Source: Mogibacterium sp. (GTDB taxonomy: Bacteria; Bacillota_A; Clostridia; Peptostreptococcales; Anaerovoracaceae). From it: a stretch of DNA of 26,027 nucleotides. The notes under the pieces are model-generated. The model was not told the origin of the DNA and made no database searches. It saw nothing but the letters and a program-made list of their open reading frames with translations. Both the position numbers and the translations under genes were made by a program. Of the stretch, positions 7,862-15,871 are shown piece by piece (the stretch's first letter is position 1; every line of letters begins with the position of its first letter). The DNA lies in the NCBI GenBank assembly GCA_017469325.1, contig JAFUGO010000033.1:1-26027 (forward strand). The letters run 5' to 3'.

Positions 7862-8512
7862 TTAGTGTTTTGAGATTACTACAAGGACATGGCCGGAGAT
7901 CTCTTCCGGCATATCGGAACAGGCTTCTACTCTGTCAACAGACCCTTTGAAGCGCTTGAGCGCTCTTCCGGCCTGCTCTGTCTCTTCAGAGTAGTTTTCG
8001 CCTTTATAGGAAATGAAGTATCCGCCCTTCTTTACAAAAGGCAGGCACCATCCGCTGAGCTTCTCGAGATTTGCAACTGCCCTGGATACGCAGAGATCAA
8101 AAGCTCCGTTGTATCCCGGCTTTGAAGATATCTCCTCTGCTCTGGCATGAACGGTTTTAAGATTTGAAATTCCAAGCTTCTCAGCAAATTCATCAATGAC
8201 TCTGAGACGCTTCAAAGTTGAATCAAGAAGCACGAATTCTTTGTCCGGGCTTACTATAGCAAGAAGCGCTCCCGGGAATCCTGCTCCGGTACCGACATCT
8301 ATTACGGTCTTCGCCTCCCTGTATTCCGGGAGATCCGTTATTGCAAGAGAATCCAGAACGTGCTTAACAAGAGCCTCATCGCGGTCTCTTACGGCTGTAA
8401 GATTGATGTGCTCGTTGCGCTCCAGGACCATATCAAGATAAGAGAGCAGCTTTTCTGCTGTCTCCTCTCCATACTTATTATTCAGTCTGTCGATTATTTG
8501 ATCTTTAGTCAT
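7862..8512 (-). CDS. rsmG: 16S rRNA (guanine-527-N7)-methyltransferase RsmG
   Basis: This SAM-dependent enzyme (216 aa, normal length) methylates G527 in the 530 loop of 16S rRNA; its loss is classically linked to low-level streptomycin resistance. Motifs are NLTA in EHINLTAVRD, HVLDSL, the SAM-binding loop VIDVGTGAGFPG (Rossmann motif I), LLDSTLKRLRV (motif II) and CVSRAVANL. The ATG at 8512 lies 27 nt after the mnmG stop, and I see no clear Shine-Dalgarno sequence, so translation may depend on coupling. It is the last gene of the deoC-udp-mnmE-mnmG-rsmG run; no terminator is obvious before the parS sites. Confidence 0.95.
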   Translation of the reverse strand: MTKDQIIDRLNNKYGEETAEKLLSYLDMVLERNEHINLTAVRDRDEALVKHVLDSLAITDLPEYREAKTVIDVGTGAGFPGALLAIVSPDKEFVLLDSTLKRLRVIDEFAEKLGISNLKTVHARAEEISSKPGYNGAFDLCVSRAVANLEKLSGWCLPFVKKGGYFISYKGENYSEETEQAGRALKRFKGSVDRVEACSDMPEEISGHVLVVISKH

Positions 8513-8539
8513 AATATGCTGAAAGGCTTAGTTTTCAGG

Positions 8540-10531
8540 TCATTGATTATTATTCTGCGAACTTCTAATCTCTTTCTCTAGATATACAAGAAGAACGTTT
8601 ATATCCGCAGGGGATACGCCGCTTATGCGGCTCGCCTGTCCTACGGTCATCGGCCTTATATCCGAAAGCTTCTGTCTGGCTTCAAGTCTCAGTCCTCCGA
8701 TCGAATGATAATCCAGCTTTTCGCTTAACTTCTTATCCTCGAGATTTCTGAGTTTTTCCACCTCATTGATCTGCTTCTGTATATATCCGTCGTATTTGAG
8801 AATGACCTCTACTTCAGTCTTCTCATTCTCCGAAAGAGTCGGACGGCTCTCATCATCTATCTCCGCGAGATCCTCATAAGTCATTGCCGGCCTTCTCAGG
8901 ATCTCTGCGAATGTCTGATTTGCAGCTTCTTCAATTTCTTTTTCTTTTCTCTCATAAGAAGCCGGATCACTTATCATTTCGAGCTCGTGTCTTCTCAGAA
9001 AGTCCCTGAAAAAACTAACGTTTACCCGCTTATTTCTGAGTCTTTCGACCTCGGAATCTACCTTCTGTTTCTTCTCCAGATACTTCCGGTATCTCTCCTC
9101 GCTGACAGTTCCGTACTTATATCCGATCTCCGTAAGTCTTCTGTCTGCATTATCCTGTCTCAGAAGAAGTCTGTATTCAGCTCTCGATGTCATTATACGG
9201 TAAGGCTCATTGGTGCCCTTGGTGACAAGGTCGTCTATAAGAACTCCGATGTAGGCCTGATCGCGCCTCAGCACAAGAGGTTCTTTCGAATCGAGCTTGC
9301 ATACCGCATTGATACCTGCCAGCAGACCCTGTGCCGCGGCCTCTTCATAACCCGAACTTCCGTTGAACTGGCCGGCACAAAACATGCCTTCAACCAGCTT
9401 GTTTTCAAGGCTTGGCTTCAAAGAAAGAGGGTCCGCGCAGTCATACTCGATTGCATACGCAGGGCTTAGGATCTCAGCATGTTCGAGTCCCGGGATAGTC
9501 GCATAGAATGCATGCTGCACATCCTCAGGCAGGCTCGAGCTCATGCCCTGTATGTACATCAGATCCGTATCCAGGCCTTCAGGCTCGACAAAGAGTTGAT
9601 GTCTTTTTCTGTCTTTGAAACGCGAAACTTTGTCTTCAATAGACGGACAGTATCTCGGGCCCACTCCGACGATGTTTCCGGAGTACATCGCTGATTTTTC
9701 AATATTTTCAAGGATTATCTGATGCGTTGTCTCGTTGGTATACGAGAGCCAGCAGCTGATCTGGTCTATATCGTACTCTTTGTCTTCATTTATGAAGCTG
9801 AACGGCACGATCTTCTCATCGCCCTTCTGCTCGGTCATCGCGTCATAATCAAGAGTATCTTTGTGCATGCGCGCCGGTGTGCCTGTCTTGAACCTGCGGA
9901 TAGGGATCCCGAGTTCCTTGAGATTCTCACCAAGTTTTGTCGCAGGCCTGAGTCCGGCCGGTCCTGAAATCCTTACATCATCACCTATGAATATCTTTCC
10001 GGCGAGGAAAGTACCCGTGCAGATTATGACCGAGTCGCAGCTGTATTCATCTCCTTCAGCGGTCTTTACACCTTTGATTGTTTTTTTGAAGGAATTATCC
10101 ACAGTTTTTCCGGAAGCGTTGGAATCACTGCATTCTGAAACAACGATTTCCGTTACTTCCTGCTCGATCAGCTCAAGATCTTCCTGCCCGCGGATGGTCT
10201 TAAGCATCTCCTGATGATACTTTTCCTTGTCCGCCTGAGCCCTCAGAGAATGTACCGCTGGGCCCTTTGAAGTGTTCAGCATCTTGGACTGGATGAAAGT
10301 CTTATCTATATTCAGACCCATCTCTCCGCCGAGCGCGTCGACCTCGCGCACAAGATGACCCTTGCCGGTACCTCCGATAGACGGATTGCACGGCATCATC
10401 GCGACAGAATCTATATCCGTGCAGAACATCGCGGTCTTTTTACCGAGTCTGGCCGCAATAAGACCGGCCTCGCATCCAGCGTGACCGGCTCCGATAACTA
10501 TTACATCAAATCTGTTCTCTTTTTTTACCAT
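8540..10531 (-). CDS. mnmG: tRNA uridine-34 5-carboxymethylaminomethyl modification enzyme, FAD subunit
   Basis: MnmG is the FAD-binding partner of MnmE; the complex modifies the wobble uridine (U34) of tRNAs. The FAD-binding [17 protein letters not shown] motif is at the N-terminus, followed by [25 protein letters not shown], typical of the family; the C-terminus has [19 protein letters not shown], also typical. I use ATG 10531 (663 aa); a TTG one codon earlier is also possible. The protein is longer than the usual ~630 aa, partly because of a Ser-rich insertion at about residues 133-155 ([16 protein letters not shown]). It lies 14 nt downstream of mnmE in the same operon. Confidence 0.97.
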   Translation of the reverse strand: MVKKENRFDVIVIGAGHAGCEAGLIAARLGKKTAMFCTDIDSVAMMPCNPSIGGTGKGHLVREVDALGGEMGLNIDKTFIQSKMLNTSKGPAVHSLRAQADKEKYHQEMLKTIRGQEDLELIEQEVTEIVVSECSDSNASGKTVDNSFKKTIKGVKTAEGDEYSCDSVIICTGTFLAGKIFIGDDVRISGPAGLRPATKLGENLKELGIPIRRFKTGTPARMHKDTLDYDAMTEQKGDEKIVPFSFINEDKEYDIDQISCWLSYTNETTHQIILENIEKSAMYSGNIVGVGPRYCPSIEDKVSRFKDRKRHQLFVEPEGLDTDLMYIQGMSSSLPEDVQHAFYATIPGLEHAEILSPAYAIEYDCADPLSLKPSLENKLVEGMFCAGQFNGSSGYEEAAAQGLLAGINAVCKLDSKEPLVLRRDQAYIGVLIDDLVTKGTNEPYRIMTSRAEYRLLLRQDNADRRLTEIGYKYGTVSEERYRKYLEKKQKVDSEVERLRNKRVNVSFFRDFLRRHELEMISDPASYERKEKEIEEAANQTFAEILRRPAMTYEDLAEIDDESRPTLSENEKTEVEVILKYDGYIQKQINEVEKLRNLEDKKLSEKLDYHSIGGLRLEARQKLSDIRPMTVGQASRISGVSPADINVLLVYLEKEIRSSQNNNQ

Positions 10532-10545
10532 CAATTATTGTCTGA

Positions 10546-11955
10546 TTACTTGCCCAGGCAGAACTTGCTGAAGACGGTATCGAGGATCTCATCCCCGACT
10601 TCTTCGCCGATGATCTTGCCCAGCGATTCATATGCGTAATGTGCCGATAGTTCAGCAACTTCAACGGGTTCACCGCTCTGGAGCATGCTTATTGCTTCGT
10701 CCAGATCAATGGATGCCTTCCTCAGAAGATGAATATGCCTCTCGTTTGTGACGATGTTCATCTCGCCCGCATTGATGCTTCCGAGGTCGAGCATCTCCGT
10801 GATAGCTTCAGTGACAGCCTTGGCCGCGTCGATCGCTCCCTTGCCGACAAGAGAGGTATTGATGATCCTGACTCCCGGCAGTTTCCCGCGGACCTCCTCT
10901 TCTTCGATCGTAGTACCGAGGTCCTCCTTGTTGATGACCGCCAGTATCCTGTCGGCGCTCATGTTTTCAAGGAATCTGAGGACTTTCTCATCCTCTTCAT
11001 CGAGCTTCTGACTTCCGTCGATCACAAGTATAACTATATCCGCGCCGGCTATCGCCTGAGTCGTACGCTCGATCCCGATCTGCTCTACCTTATCTTCGGA
11101 ATCTCTGAGTCCCGCGGTATCCACAAGCACTATAGGCACTCCGCCGAGCGACGCGCTCTCTTCAACAGTATCGCGTGTCGTTCCCGGGACATCCGTAACT
11201 ATGACTCTGCCCTCGCCCAGTATGGCATTCATGAGAGAGCTCTTGCCTGCATTCGGCTTCCCTGCGATGACTGATCTGACGCCTTCCCTTGCTATACGGC
11301 CGATAGATGCCGTATCGAGGAGCTCCTCAACATCCGAGTGCACCCATCTCAGCTGGTTGATGGTATCGCTGTAAGCTGACGAATCATCACCGTAATCCTC
11401 ATCCGGATAGTCTATATCCACGGCCATCTGCGCGAGTATGTCGAGCAGACTGCTGCGGATCTCTTCTATCCTTTCACTTAGTCTGCCTTCGCGCTGTCTC
11501 TCAGCGATCTCAAGGGACAAATCAGTCTTCGCCTTGATGATATCTATGACCGCTTCCGCCTGCGAGAGATCCATCTTACCGTTAAGAAAAGCGAGCTTGG
11601 TGAACTCACCCGGCTCTGCCATGCGGACTCCGTCCAGGCCGCTGTTAAGGATAGCAGAAAGAATCGATTTCAGCGACACATTGCTGCCGTGCGCCTGTAT
11701 CTCGAGCATGTCTTCGCCGGTATATGAAGCAGGAGCCTTCATGTGAATGAAAACCGCTTCATCTATCACCTCCGCGCCCGGGTCGCTGCTGTCATTTACG
11801 ACTTTTCCGAAGTACGCGTGGCGAGGTTCAATGTTTTCAGGGCAATCGATCATCAGCCGTCTCATCAGAGCTTCACTCTGAGGACCGCTAACTCTCACTA
11901 TACCTATGCCGGCTTCACCCGGCGCTGTGGAAATCGCAGCAATAGTCATACCCAT
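10546..11955 (-). CDS. mnmE: tRNA modification GTPase MnmE
   Basis: MnmE (469 aa) is the GTPase and folate-binding partner of MnmG in wobble-uridine modification. The N-terminal domain starts IAAISTAPGEAGIGIVRVSG. The G domain has the P-loop GKPNAGKSS, G2/G3 elements GTTRDTVEE and VDTAGLRDS, and NKED. The C-terminus ends FCLGK, the conserved catalytic Cys motif (FCIGK in most homologues). The first of two close ATGs is chosen because AAAGGT lies 8 nt upstream. In most Firmicutes mnmE directly follows jag; here it follows udp and deoC, with dnaN further upstream. Confidence 0.97.
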   Translation of the reverse strand: MGMTIAAISTAPGEAGIGIVRVSGPQSEALMRRLMIDCPENIEPRHAYFGKVVNDSSDPGAEVIDEAVFIHMKAPASYTGEDMLEIQAHGSNVSLKSILSAILNSGLDGVRMAEPGEFTKLAFLNGKMDLSQAEAVIDIIKAKTDLSLEIAERQREGRLSERIEEIRSSLLDILAQMAVDIDYPDEDYGDDSSAYSDTINQLRWVHSDVEELLDTASIGRIAREGVRSVIAGKPNAGKSSLMNAILGEGRVIVTDVPGTTRDTVEESASLGGVPIVLVDTAGLRDSEDKVEQIGIERTTQAIAGADIVILVIDGSQKLDEEDEKVLRFLENMSADRILAVINKEDLGTTIEEEEVRGKLPGVRIINTSLVGKGAIDAAKAVTEAITEMLDLGSINAGEMNIVTNERHIHLLRKASIDLDEAISMLQSGEPVEVAELSAHYAYESLGKIIGEEVGDEILDTVFSKFCLGK

Positions 11956-11980
11956 GATAATTACCTTTATATTCTAAAAA

Positions 11981-12760
11981 CTAGTTTTCTTTGTCTTCTG
12001 CTATCATCATACGTATAGCCTCGATAGCAGTTCTGATTGCTTTGTCTGTATCGTGCTCCTGAGGATTCGGAAGTCCTGCTTTTTCACGTTCCTGATTGGC
12101 AACTACAAGAAATACCGATCCGACTCTGACTTTGCGGTAAGCTCCGACGATGAAGAGGGTAGACGATTCCATTTCGGAAGCTTTGCAGCCGAGTTTGAGC
12201 CATGCATCCCACTTGTTCAGAAGTTCTGCGCTGTTCGGAAGAGTCTCAGGTCTGTGCTGACCGTAAAAAGCATCCTTGCACTGAACGACTCCCGTATGAT
12301 ATTCCGCACCTATCTTGCGTGCAGCTCTCACAAGTGCCGCAGAAACAGTTACATCCGGGACCGCCGGATACTCAATAGGAGCATATTCTTTGGAAGTCCC
12401 GTCCATGCGGACAGCACCGGTCGCGATAACCAGATCTCCACCTTTGACGTCGATGTCCATTCCTCCGCAGGTGCCGACTCTGATGAATGTCTTTCCGCCT
12501 ACGTTGGCAAGCTCCTCAAGAGCGATCGATGCAGAAGGCCCGCCGACTCCGGTACTGGTGCAGCTTACCTTTACACCATCTAGATATCCGGTGTATGTAA
12601 CATACTCACGGCTGTCCGCGATCTTTTCAGCGTTATCAAAATATGCTGCTATCTTCGGGACCCTGTGCGGATCTCCCGGCAGGATCACATATTCTCCGAC
12701 ATCTCCCGGTCTGACTCCAACATGATACTGCCAGCCGCCGCCTTCAGTATAATCAACCAT
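11981..12760 (-). CDS. udp: Uridine phosphorylase
   Basis: This enzyme cleaves uridine with phosphate to uracil and ribose-1-phosphate in pyrimidine salvage. The 259-residue protein aligns along its length with E. coli Udp by eye: [55 protein letters not shown]. Gln168 and Arg170 (in FYGQHR) match the Udp residues that contact the uracil ring (Gln166, Arg168 in E. coli), favouring uridine phosphorylase over purine nucleoside phosphorylase; deoxyuridine or thymidine may also be used. An AGAGGT site precedes the ATG. It lies 25 nt after deoC and 25 nt before mnmE. The stop is TAG. Confidence 0.88.
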   Translation of the reverse strand: MVDYTEGGGWQYHVGVRPGDVGEYVILPGDPHRVPKIAAYFDNAEKIADSREYVTYTGYLDGVKVSCTSTGVGGPSASIALEELANVGGKTFIRVGTCGGMDIDVKGGDLVIATGAVRMDGTSKEYAPIEYPAVPDVTVSAALVRAARKIGAEYHTGVVQCKDAFYGQHRPETLPNSAELLNKWDAWLKLGCKASEMESSTLFIVGAYRKVRVGSVFLVVANQEREKAGLPNPQEHDTDKAIRTAIEAIRMMIAEDKEN

Positions 12761-12785
12761 GTTTTTACCTCTTATTATCTATTTT

Positions 12786-13445
12786 TCAGTGTTTTTCTGC
12801 AGCTTTAACTGCTTTTACGATCCTGCTGGTGCCAAGCCTCTTTGCACCTATTTCTATAAACTTCGCAGCATCTTTAAGACCGCTTATCCCGCCGGCTGCT
12901 TTTACTTTTACTCCTTCTCCGACATTGCTGACCATGAGTTCAACATCTTCAAATGTTGCTCCGCCTCCGCCGAATCCTGTCGATGTCTTAATATAGTCAG
13001 CTCCCGCGAATGTGACTATCTCACACATCTTTTTCTTTTCTTCGTCTGTCAGCATGCAGGTCTCAATTATTACTTTAAGGATGTTGTCTTCACATATCTC
13101 TTTAAGAGTCCGGATCTCATTTTCTATATCATCCCATCTCTTATCTTTGACCCATCCAATATTGATGACCATATCTATTTCATCGGCGCCGTTGTCTATA
13201 GCATCACCGGCCTCAAATGCCTTGACTGCCGTAGTACTGTAACCGTTTGGAAAACCAATAACTGTGCATATCTTAATATTATTTCCTGCATATTTTTTAG
13301 CCTCTGCAACATAAGCCGGAGGTATGCAAACACTGGCTGTCTCATATTTTATTCCATCATCAATAACAGCCTTTATATCTTCCCAGGTCGCCGACTGGGA
13401 AAGCAACGTATGATCACAATATTTGAGTATCTCTTTTATTTCCAT
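12786..13445 (-). CDS. deoC: Deoxyribose-phosphate aldolase
   Basis: DeoC (219 aa, full length) splits 2-deoxyribose-5-phosphate into glyceraldehyde-3-phosphate and acetaldehyde in deoxynucleoside catabolism. The Schiff-base lysine is Lys153 in YIKTSTGF; Lys182 in VKAAGGI and Asp91 in [10 protein letters not shown] complete the expected catalytic set. The N-terminal DHTLL is also typical. It is the first gene of the deoC-udp run and is divergent from the DJ-1 gene. Udp and DeoC fit together functionally only through deoxyribonucleosides, since no phosphopentomutase is present here. Base composition is more AT-rich than mnmE and mnmG. Confidence 0.96.
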   Translation of the reverse strand: MEIKEILKYCDHTLLSQSATWEDIKAVIDDGIKYETASVCIPPAYVAEAKKYAGNNIKICTVIGFPNGYSTTAVKAFEAGDAIDNGADEIDMVINIGWVKDKRWDDIENEIRTLKEICEDNILKVIIETCMLTDEEKKKMCEIVTFAGADYIKTSTGFGGGGATFEDVELMVSNVGEGVKVKAAGGISGLKDAAKFIEIGAKRLGTSRIVKAVKAAEKH

Positions 13446-13542
13446 AACAGACCTGCTTATTTAATAATTGATATATAAATAAAATTCATCATTTAAAAAG
13501 TCTTTATTAATACATCTGAAACACACAGTCATATTTGGGAAC

Positions 13543-13572
13543 ATTATACATCCATAAAAAGAGAAGGGGCAA
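13543..13572 (-). promoter_or_regulatory. Putative promoter for deoC-udp-mnmE-mnmG-rsmG
   Basis: On the minus strand TTGCCC (13567-13572) and TATAAT (13543-13548) are separated by 18 nt, about 100 nt upstream of the deoC ATG. The -10 is perfect and the -35 is moderate. The 286-bp spacer between deoC and the divergent DJ-1 gene (13446-13731) otherwise contains a 12-bp perfect palindrome, AATCAATTGATT (13660-13671), that could be an operator. Confidence 0.5.
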
Positions 13573-13731
13573 TGTTTCGGATTTAAGCTAAACGCTTTTA
13601 AAGTCAGTTATTATTCTATTTTCATTCTCTAAATGATATATATTAATCTATAAGTACATAATCAATTGATTGAGATTATCATTATTGATCCGGCAATCAT
13701 AAATTAAACAATTCAAAAAGGGGTATAGATC

Positions 13732-14277
13732 ATGAAAGCAATAGTATTTCTCGGAGACGGATTTGAAGAATGTGAAGCTCTTATAACTGTGGATATCTTA
13801 AGAAGAGCCGGAGTAGAAACGATTATGGCTTCAGTAATGGAAAGACGCATAGTTGAATCTTCCCGCAATATAAAGATCCAGGCTGATGTAATGGCAGAAG
13901 ATATAATCTTTGATGATGTAGATCTTGTAGTTCTTCCGGGAGGCAGAGGCGGAACTGAAAATCTGAGTAAAAGCAGCATTGTCAGAGAAAAAAGTGTTGA
14001 ATTTGCTGCTGATAATAATAAATATGTTGCAGCGATCTGTGCAGCTCCTTCTTTATTAGCTGAACTTGGATTACTTGAAGGCAAGAAGGCTACGTGTCAT
14101 CCTGATTTTGAAAACAAGATGAAAGGTGCTGTGCTTACAGGTGAAAGTGTAGTTAAAGATGGGAATATAATAACAGGCCAGGGTCTTGGTGCATCATTTG
14201 AATTTTCATTTAAACTTGTAGAATTACTGGTTAATAAAGAAAAAGCAGATTTTATAAAAAAGTCTATCTGCTATTAA
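13732..14277 (+). CDS. DJ-1/PfpI family protein
   Basis: This 181-residue protein belongs to the DJ-1/ThiJ/PfpI superfamily. The nucleophile-elbow cysteine is Cys103 in VAAICAAPSLL, and Glu15 in GFEECEA matches the glutamate that stabilises it in human DJ-1. VVLPGGRGG and ITGQGLGASFEFSF are typical of the DJ-1 clade rather than of intracellular proteases. Proposed activities in the family include glyoxalase/deglycase and oxidative-stress roles; the specific role here is unknown. AAGGGG precedes the ATG. It is the only gene left of the origin on the plus strand, hence head-on to replication, and it is AT-rich. It lies between deoC (divergent) and the tandem array, next to a probable rearrangement junction. 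Confidence 0.9.
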   Translation: MKAIVFLGDGFEECEALITVDILRRAGVETIMASVMERRIVESSRNIKIQADVMAEDIIFDDVDLVVLPGGRGGTENLSKSSIVREKSVEFAADNNKYVAAICAAPSLLAELGLLEGKKATCHPDFENKMKGAVLTGESVVKDGNIITGQGLGASFEFSFKLVELLVNKEKADFIKKSICY

Positions 14278-14278
14278 T

Positions 14279-14570
14279 ATTCACGTGTTTTTCTAAATTC
14301 ATACTTCAACACGTGAATTTCTTCTATTAATTCTTTTAAAGAAATGAATAATGAATCTAAAAATTCACGTTTTTTCTCTTTAAATTGGCTCTTACACGTG
14401 ACTTTTTCTCTTATTTTTTACTTAATAGTTCATTTATATTTTAAAAAATCACGTTTATCTGCTTTAAATGAGCCCTTACACGTGAATTTTTTCTTTTATT
14501 TACTATAATAATTGAATTTTTTATAAAAAAATCACGTGTTTTTGCTTAAAATAAGCATTTACACGTGATT
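14279..14570. repeat. Four ~84-bp tandem units, each carrying a 36-37-nt CACGTG-type inverted repeat
   Basis: The whole DJ-1/dnaN convergent spacer is a diverged tandem array. Each unit begins with TCACGT and has a matching ACGTGA 36-37 nt further on. Inverted-repeat spans are 14281-14316, 14365-14401, 14449-14485 and 14532-14568, so starts are 84, 84 and 83 bp apart. Unit 1 arms are 11-bp perfect (ATTCACGTGTT / AACACGTGAAT); unit 4 arms are 10-bp perfect. Units 3 and 4 contain a second inner stem (GCTTA-AAA-TAAGC in unit 4). Arms are preceded by A-runs and followed by T-rich tracts, so the units could act as bidirectional terminators for DJ-1 and dnaN. The linkers also resemble each other, indicating tandem duplication. 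Function is not known. Confidence 0.9.
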
Positions 14571-14580
14571 ATTAAAAATC

Positions 14581-15684
14581 TTAGTTCATTCTGATTGGCA
14601 GGATCAGGTATGTGTATTTGTCTCCTTTAAGAGGTTTTATTATTGCCGGGCTGATGCTGTCTTTGAAGTTGATGCTTATTTCTTCATCATCTATTACGCT
14701 GAGTGCATCTTTAAGATATCTGGAATTTATTCCTATATTCAGATCTTCACCATCATTTATGATCTCGACTTTTTCCTCAATATTTCCTTCTTCATTGAGG
14801 GAAGTAATATATATCATATCTTTTCCTATATTGAATCTGATGAGATTATTGTTCTGGACTGATGCCAGCAGCGAAGCTCTTTCCGTACTTCTTAAAATAT
14901 CGTTTCTTTTTACTCTGATGTTGATGTTTCCTTCTTTGTTAAGGATCCTTTCGTAATCAATGAACTTACCGGAATAGGTATTGATAATTACTTTGTTATT
15001 ATCAAACTTCATAATAACTTTATTATCTACGATCTCAAAGCTCATCTTTGAATCACCGTCATCATCGATGAACTTTGCAACTTCCATTATGAGTTTTGCA
15101 GGAATGATAACTCTTACATTATCCTTGTTATCCACATCTATTTTGTAAGTTGCGATCCTGTAAGGATCAACACCTACCATTTTCATGCTTCCTTCTTTTA
15201 TCTCAAGAAGTACTCCTGTGATGATTCTGTTAAATTCATCTGTTGAAGCACTGAAAGCTGTCTTTTTAATGAGCTTTTTAACATCTTCTTTATCGAGATA
15301 GATCTCATTTTCGCCTTCATTGAGTCTGATCTTAGGATATTCATCTCCTCTGAAGCAGATAATCTCTGAACTTGATCCTGCACATTTGATGTTGATCTTG
15401 GTCTTTTCATTATCGTAATCGATCATCATGTCATCTTCAGGAAGCTTCGAAACGATAGCGCTGAAGAGTTTTGCAGGAACTACGAATTCACATTCACCGT
15501 CACAATTAACATTTATGACTGTTTCTGTAGTCATATTTGTATCGGTGGATGTGAGTTTCATCTTACCGGATCCGGCATTGATGAGGATTCCTTCAAGAAT
15601 GCTTGAAGTAGTCCTTACCGGAACAGAATGAGATACATTATTAAGTGCTTTATTTAATTCTGTCCTGTTGCAAAATATCTTCAT
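14581..15684 (-). CDS. dnaN: DNA polymerase III beta subunit (sliding clamp)
   Basis: DnaN forms the ring that tethers DNA polymerase III and recruits mismatch repair and Okazaki-processing enzymes. I choose ATG 15684 (367 aa, typical length) because it gives the usual MKIFCNRTELNKALNNVSHSVP start and has AAAGGGA about 7 nt upstream; the longer frame to 15840 would translate through the origin unwinding element. Family features include SILEGILI, the conserved ending TYLILPIRMN, and three repeated clamp domains of about 120 residues. It follows dnaA as usual, but its usual downstream partner recF is on the other side of the origin. The gene is AT-rich like dnaA. Confidence 0.96.
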   Translation of the reverse strand: MKIFCNRTELNKALNNVSHSVPVRTTSSILEGILINAGSGKMKLTSTDTNMTTETVINVNCDGECEFVVPAKLFSAIVSKLPEDDMMIDYDNEKTKINIKCAGSSSEIICFRGDEYPKIRLNEGENEIYLDKEDVKKLIKKTAFSASTDEFNRIITGVLLEIKEGSMKMVGVDPYRIATYKIDVDNKDNVRVIIPAKLIMEVAKFIDDDGDSKMSFEIVDNKVIMKFDNNKVIINTYSGKFIDYERILNKEGNINIRVKRNDILRSTERASLLASVQNNNLIRFNIGKDMIYITSLNEEGNIEEKVEIINDGEDLNIGINSRYLKDALSVIDDEEISINFKDSISPAIIKPLKGDKYTYLILPIRMN

Positions 15685-15720
15685 AGCTTGTCCCTTTCGT
15701 ATGATTCCTGACAGATCGTT

Positions 15721-15777
15721 ATATTTATATATATTCTTTGTAGTATTAGTAGTATACCCTGTTGAATATGTGGATAA
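15721..15777. other. oriC: Origin unwinding element (DnaA boxes, GC patch, DnaA-trios) in the dnaA-dnaN spacer
   Basis: Reading from the dnaA side toward dnaN: a perfect DnaA box TGTGGATAA (15769-15777) abuts a weaker box TGTTGAATA (15760-15768). Then come a CCC patch (15757-15759) and five in-register triplets TAG TAT TAG TAG TAT (15741-15755), i.e. 3'-TAT-GAT-GAT-TAT-GAT-5', followed by an AT-only run (about 15721-15735). This is the order and polarity of the basal unwinding system of B. subtilis, where DnaA is loaded from the boxes onto the trios to open the duplex. A further near-box TGTTGATAA lies at 15858-15866 beside the dnaA stop. Confidence 0.8.
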
Positions 15778-15871
15778 CTTTTGAAAAACTTGATTTTTGA
15801 AGCATTCCGGGCATCTGATGAAAGTTGATAAGTAATGCAATAATGATGCCTGAACGATGTTGATAATTATA

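Noticed and set aside
14279..14570. CRISPR array
   Set aside because: Repeats are diverged inverted repeats with similar, AT-rich linkers rather than identical repeats with unique spacers, and no cas gene is nearby.
15685..15840. N-terminal extension of the dnaN frame (52 extra residues)
   Set aside because: It translates through the DnaA boxes and trios, has no family similarity, and the ATG at 15684 has a strong ribosome binding site.
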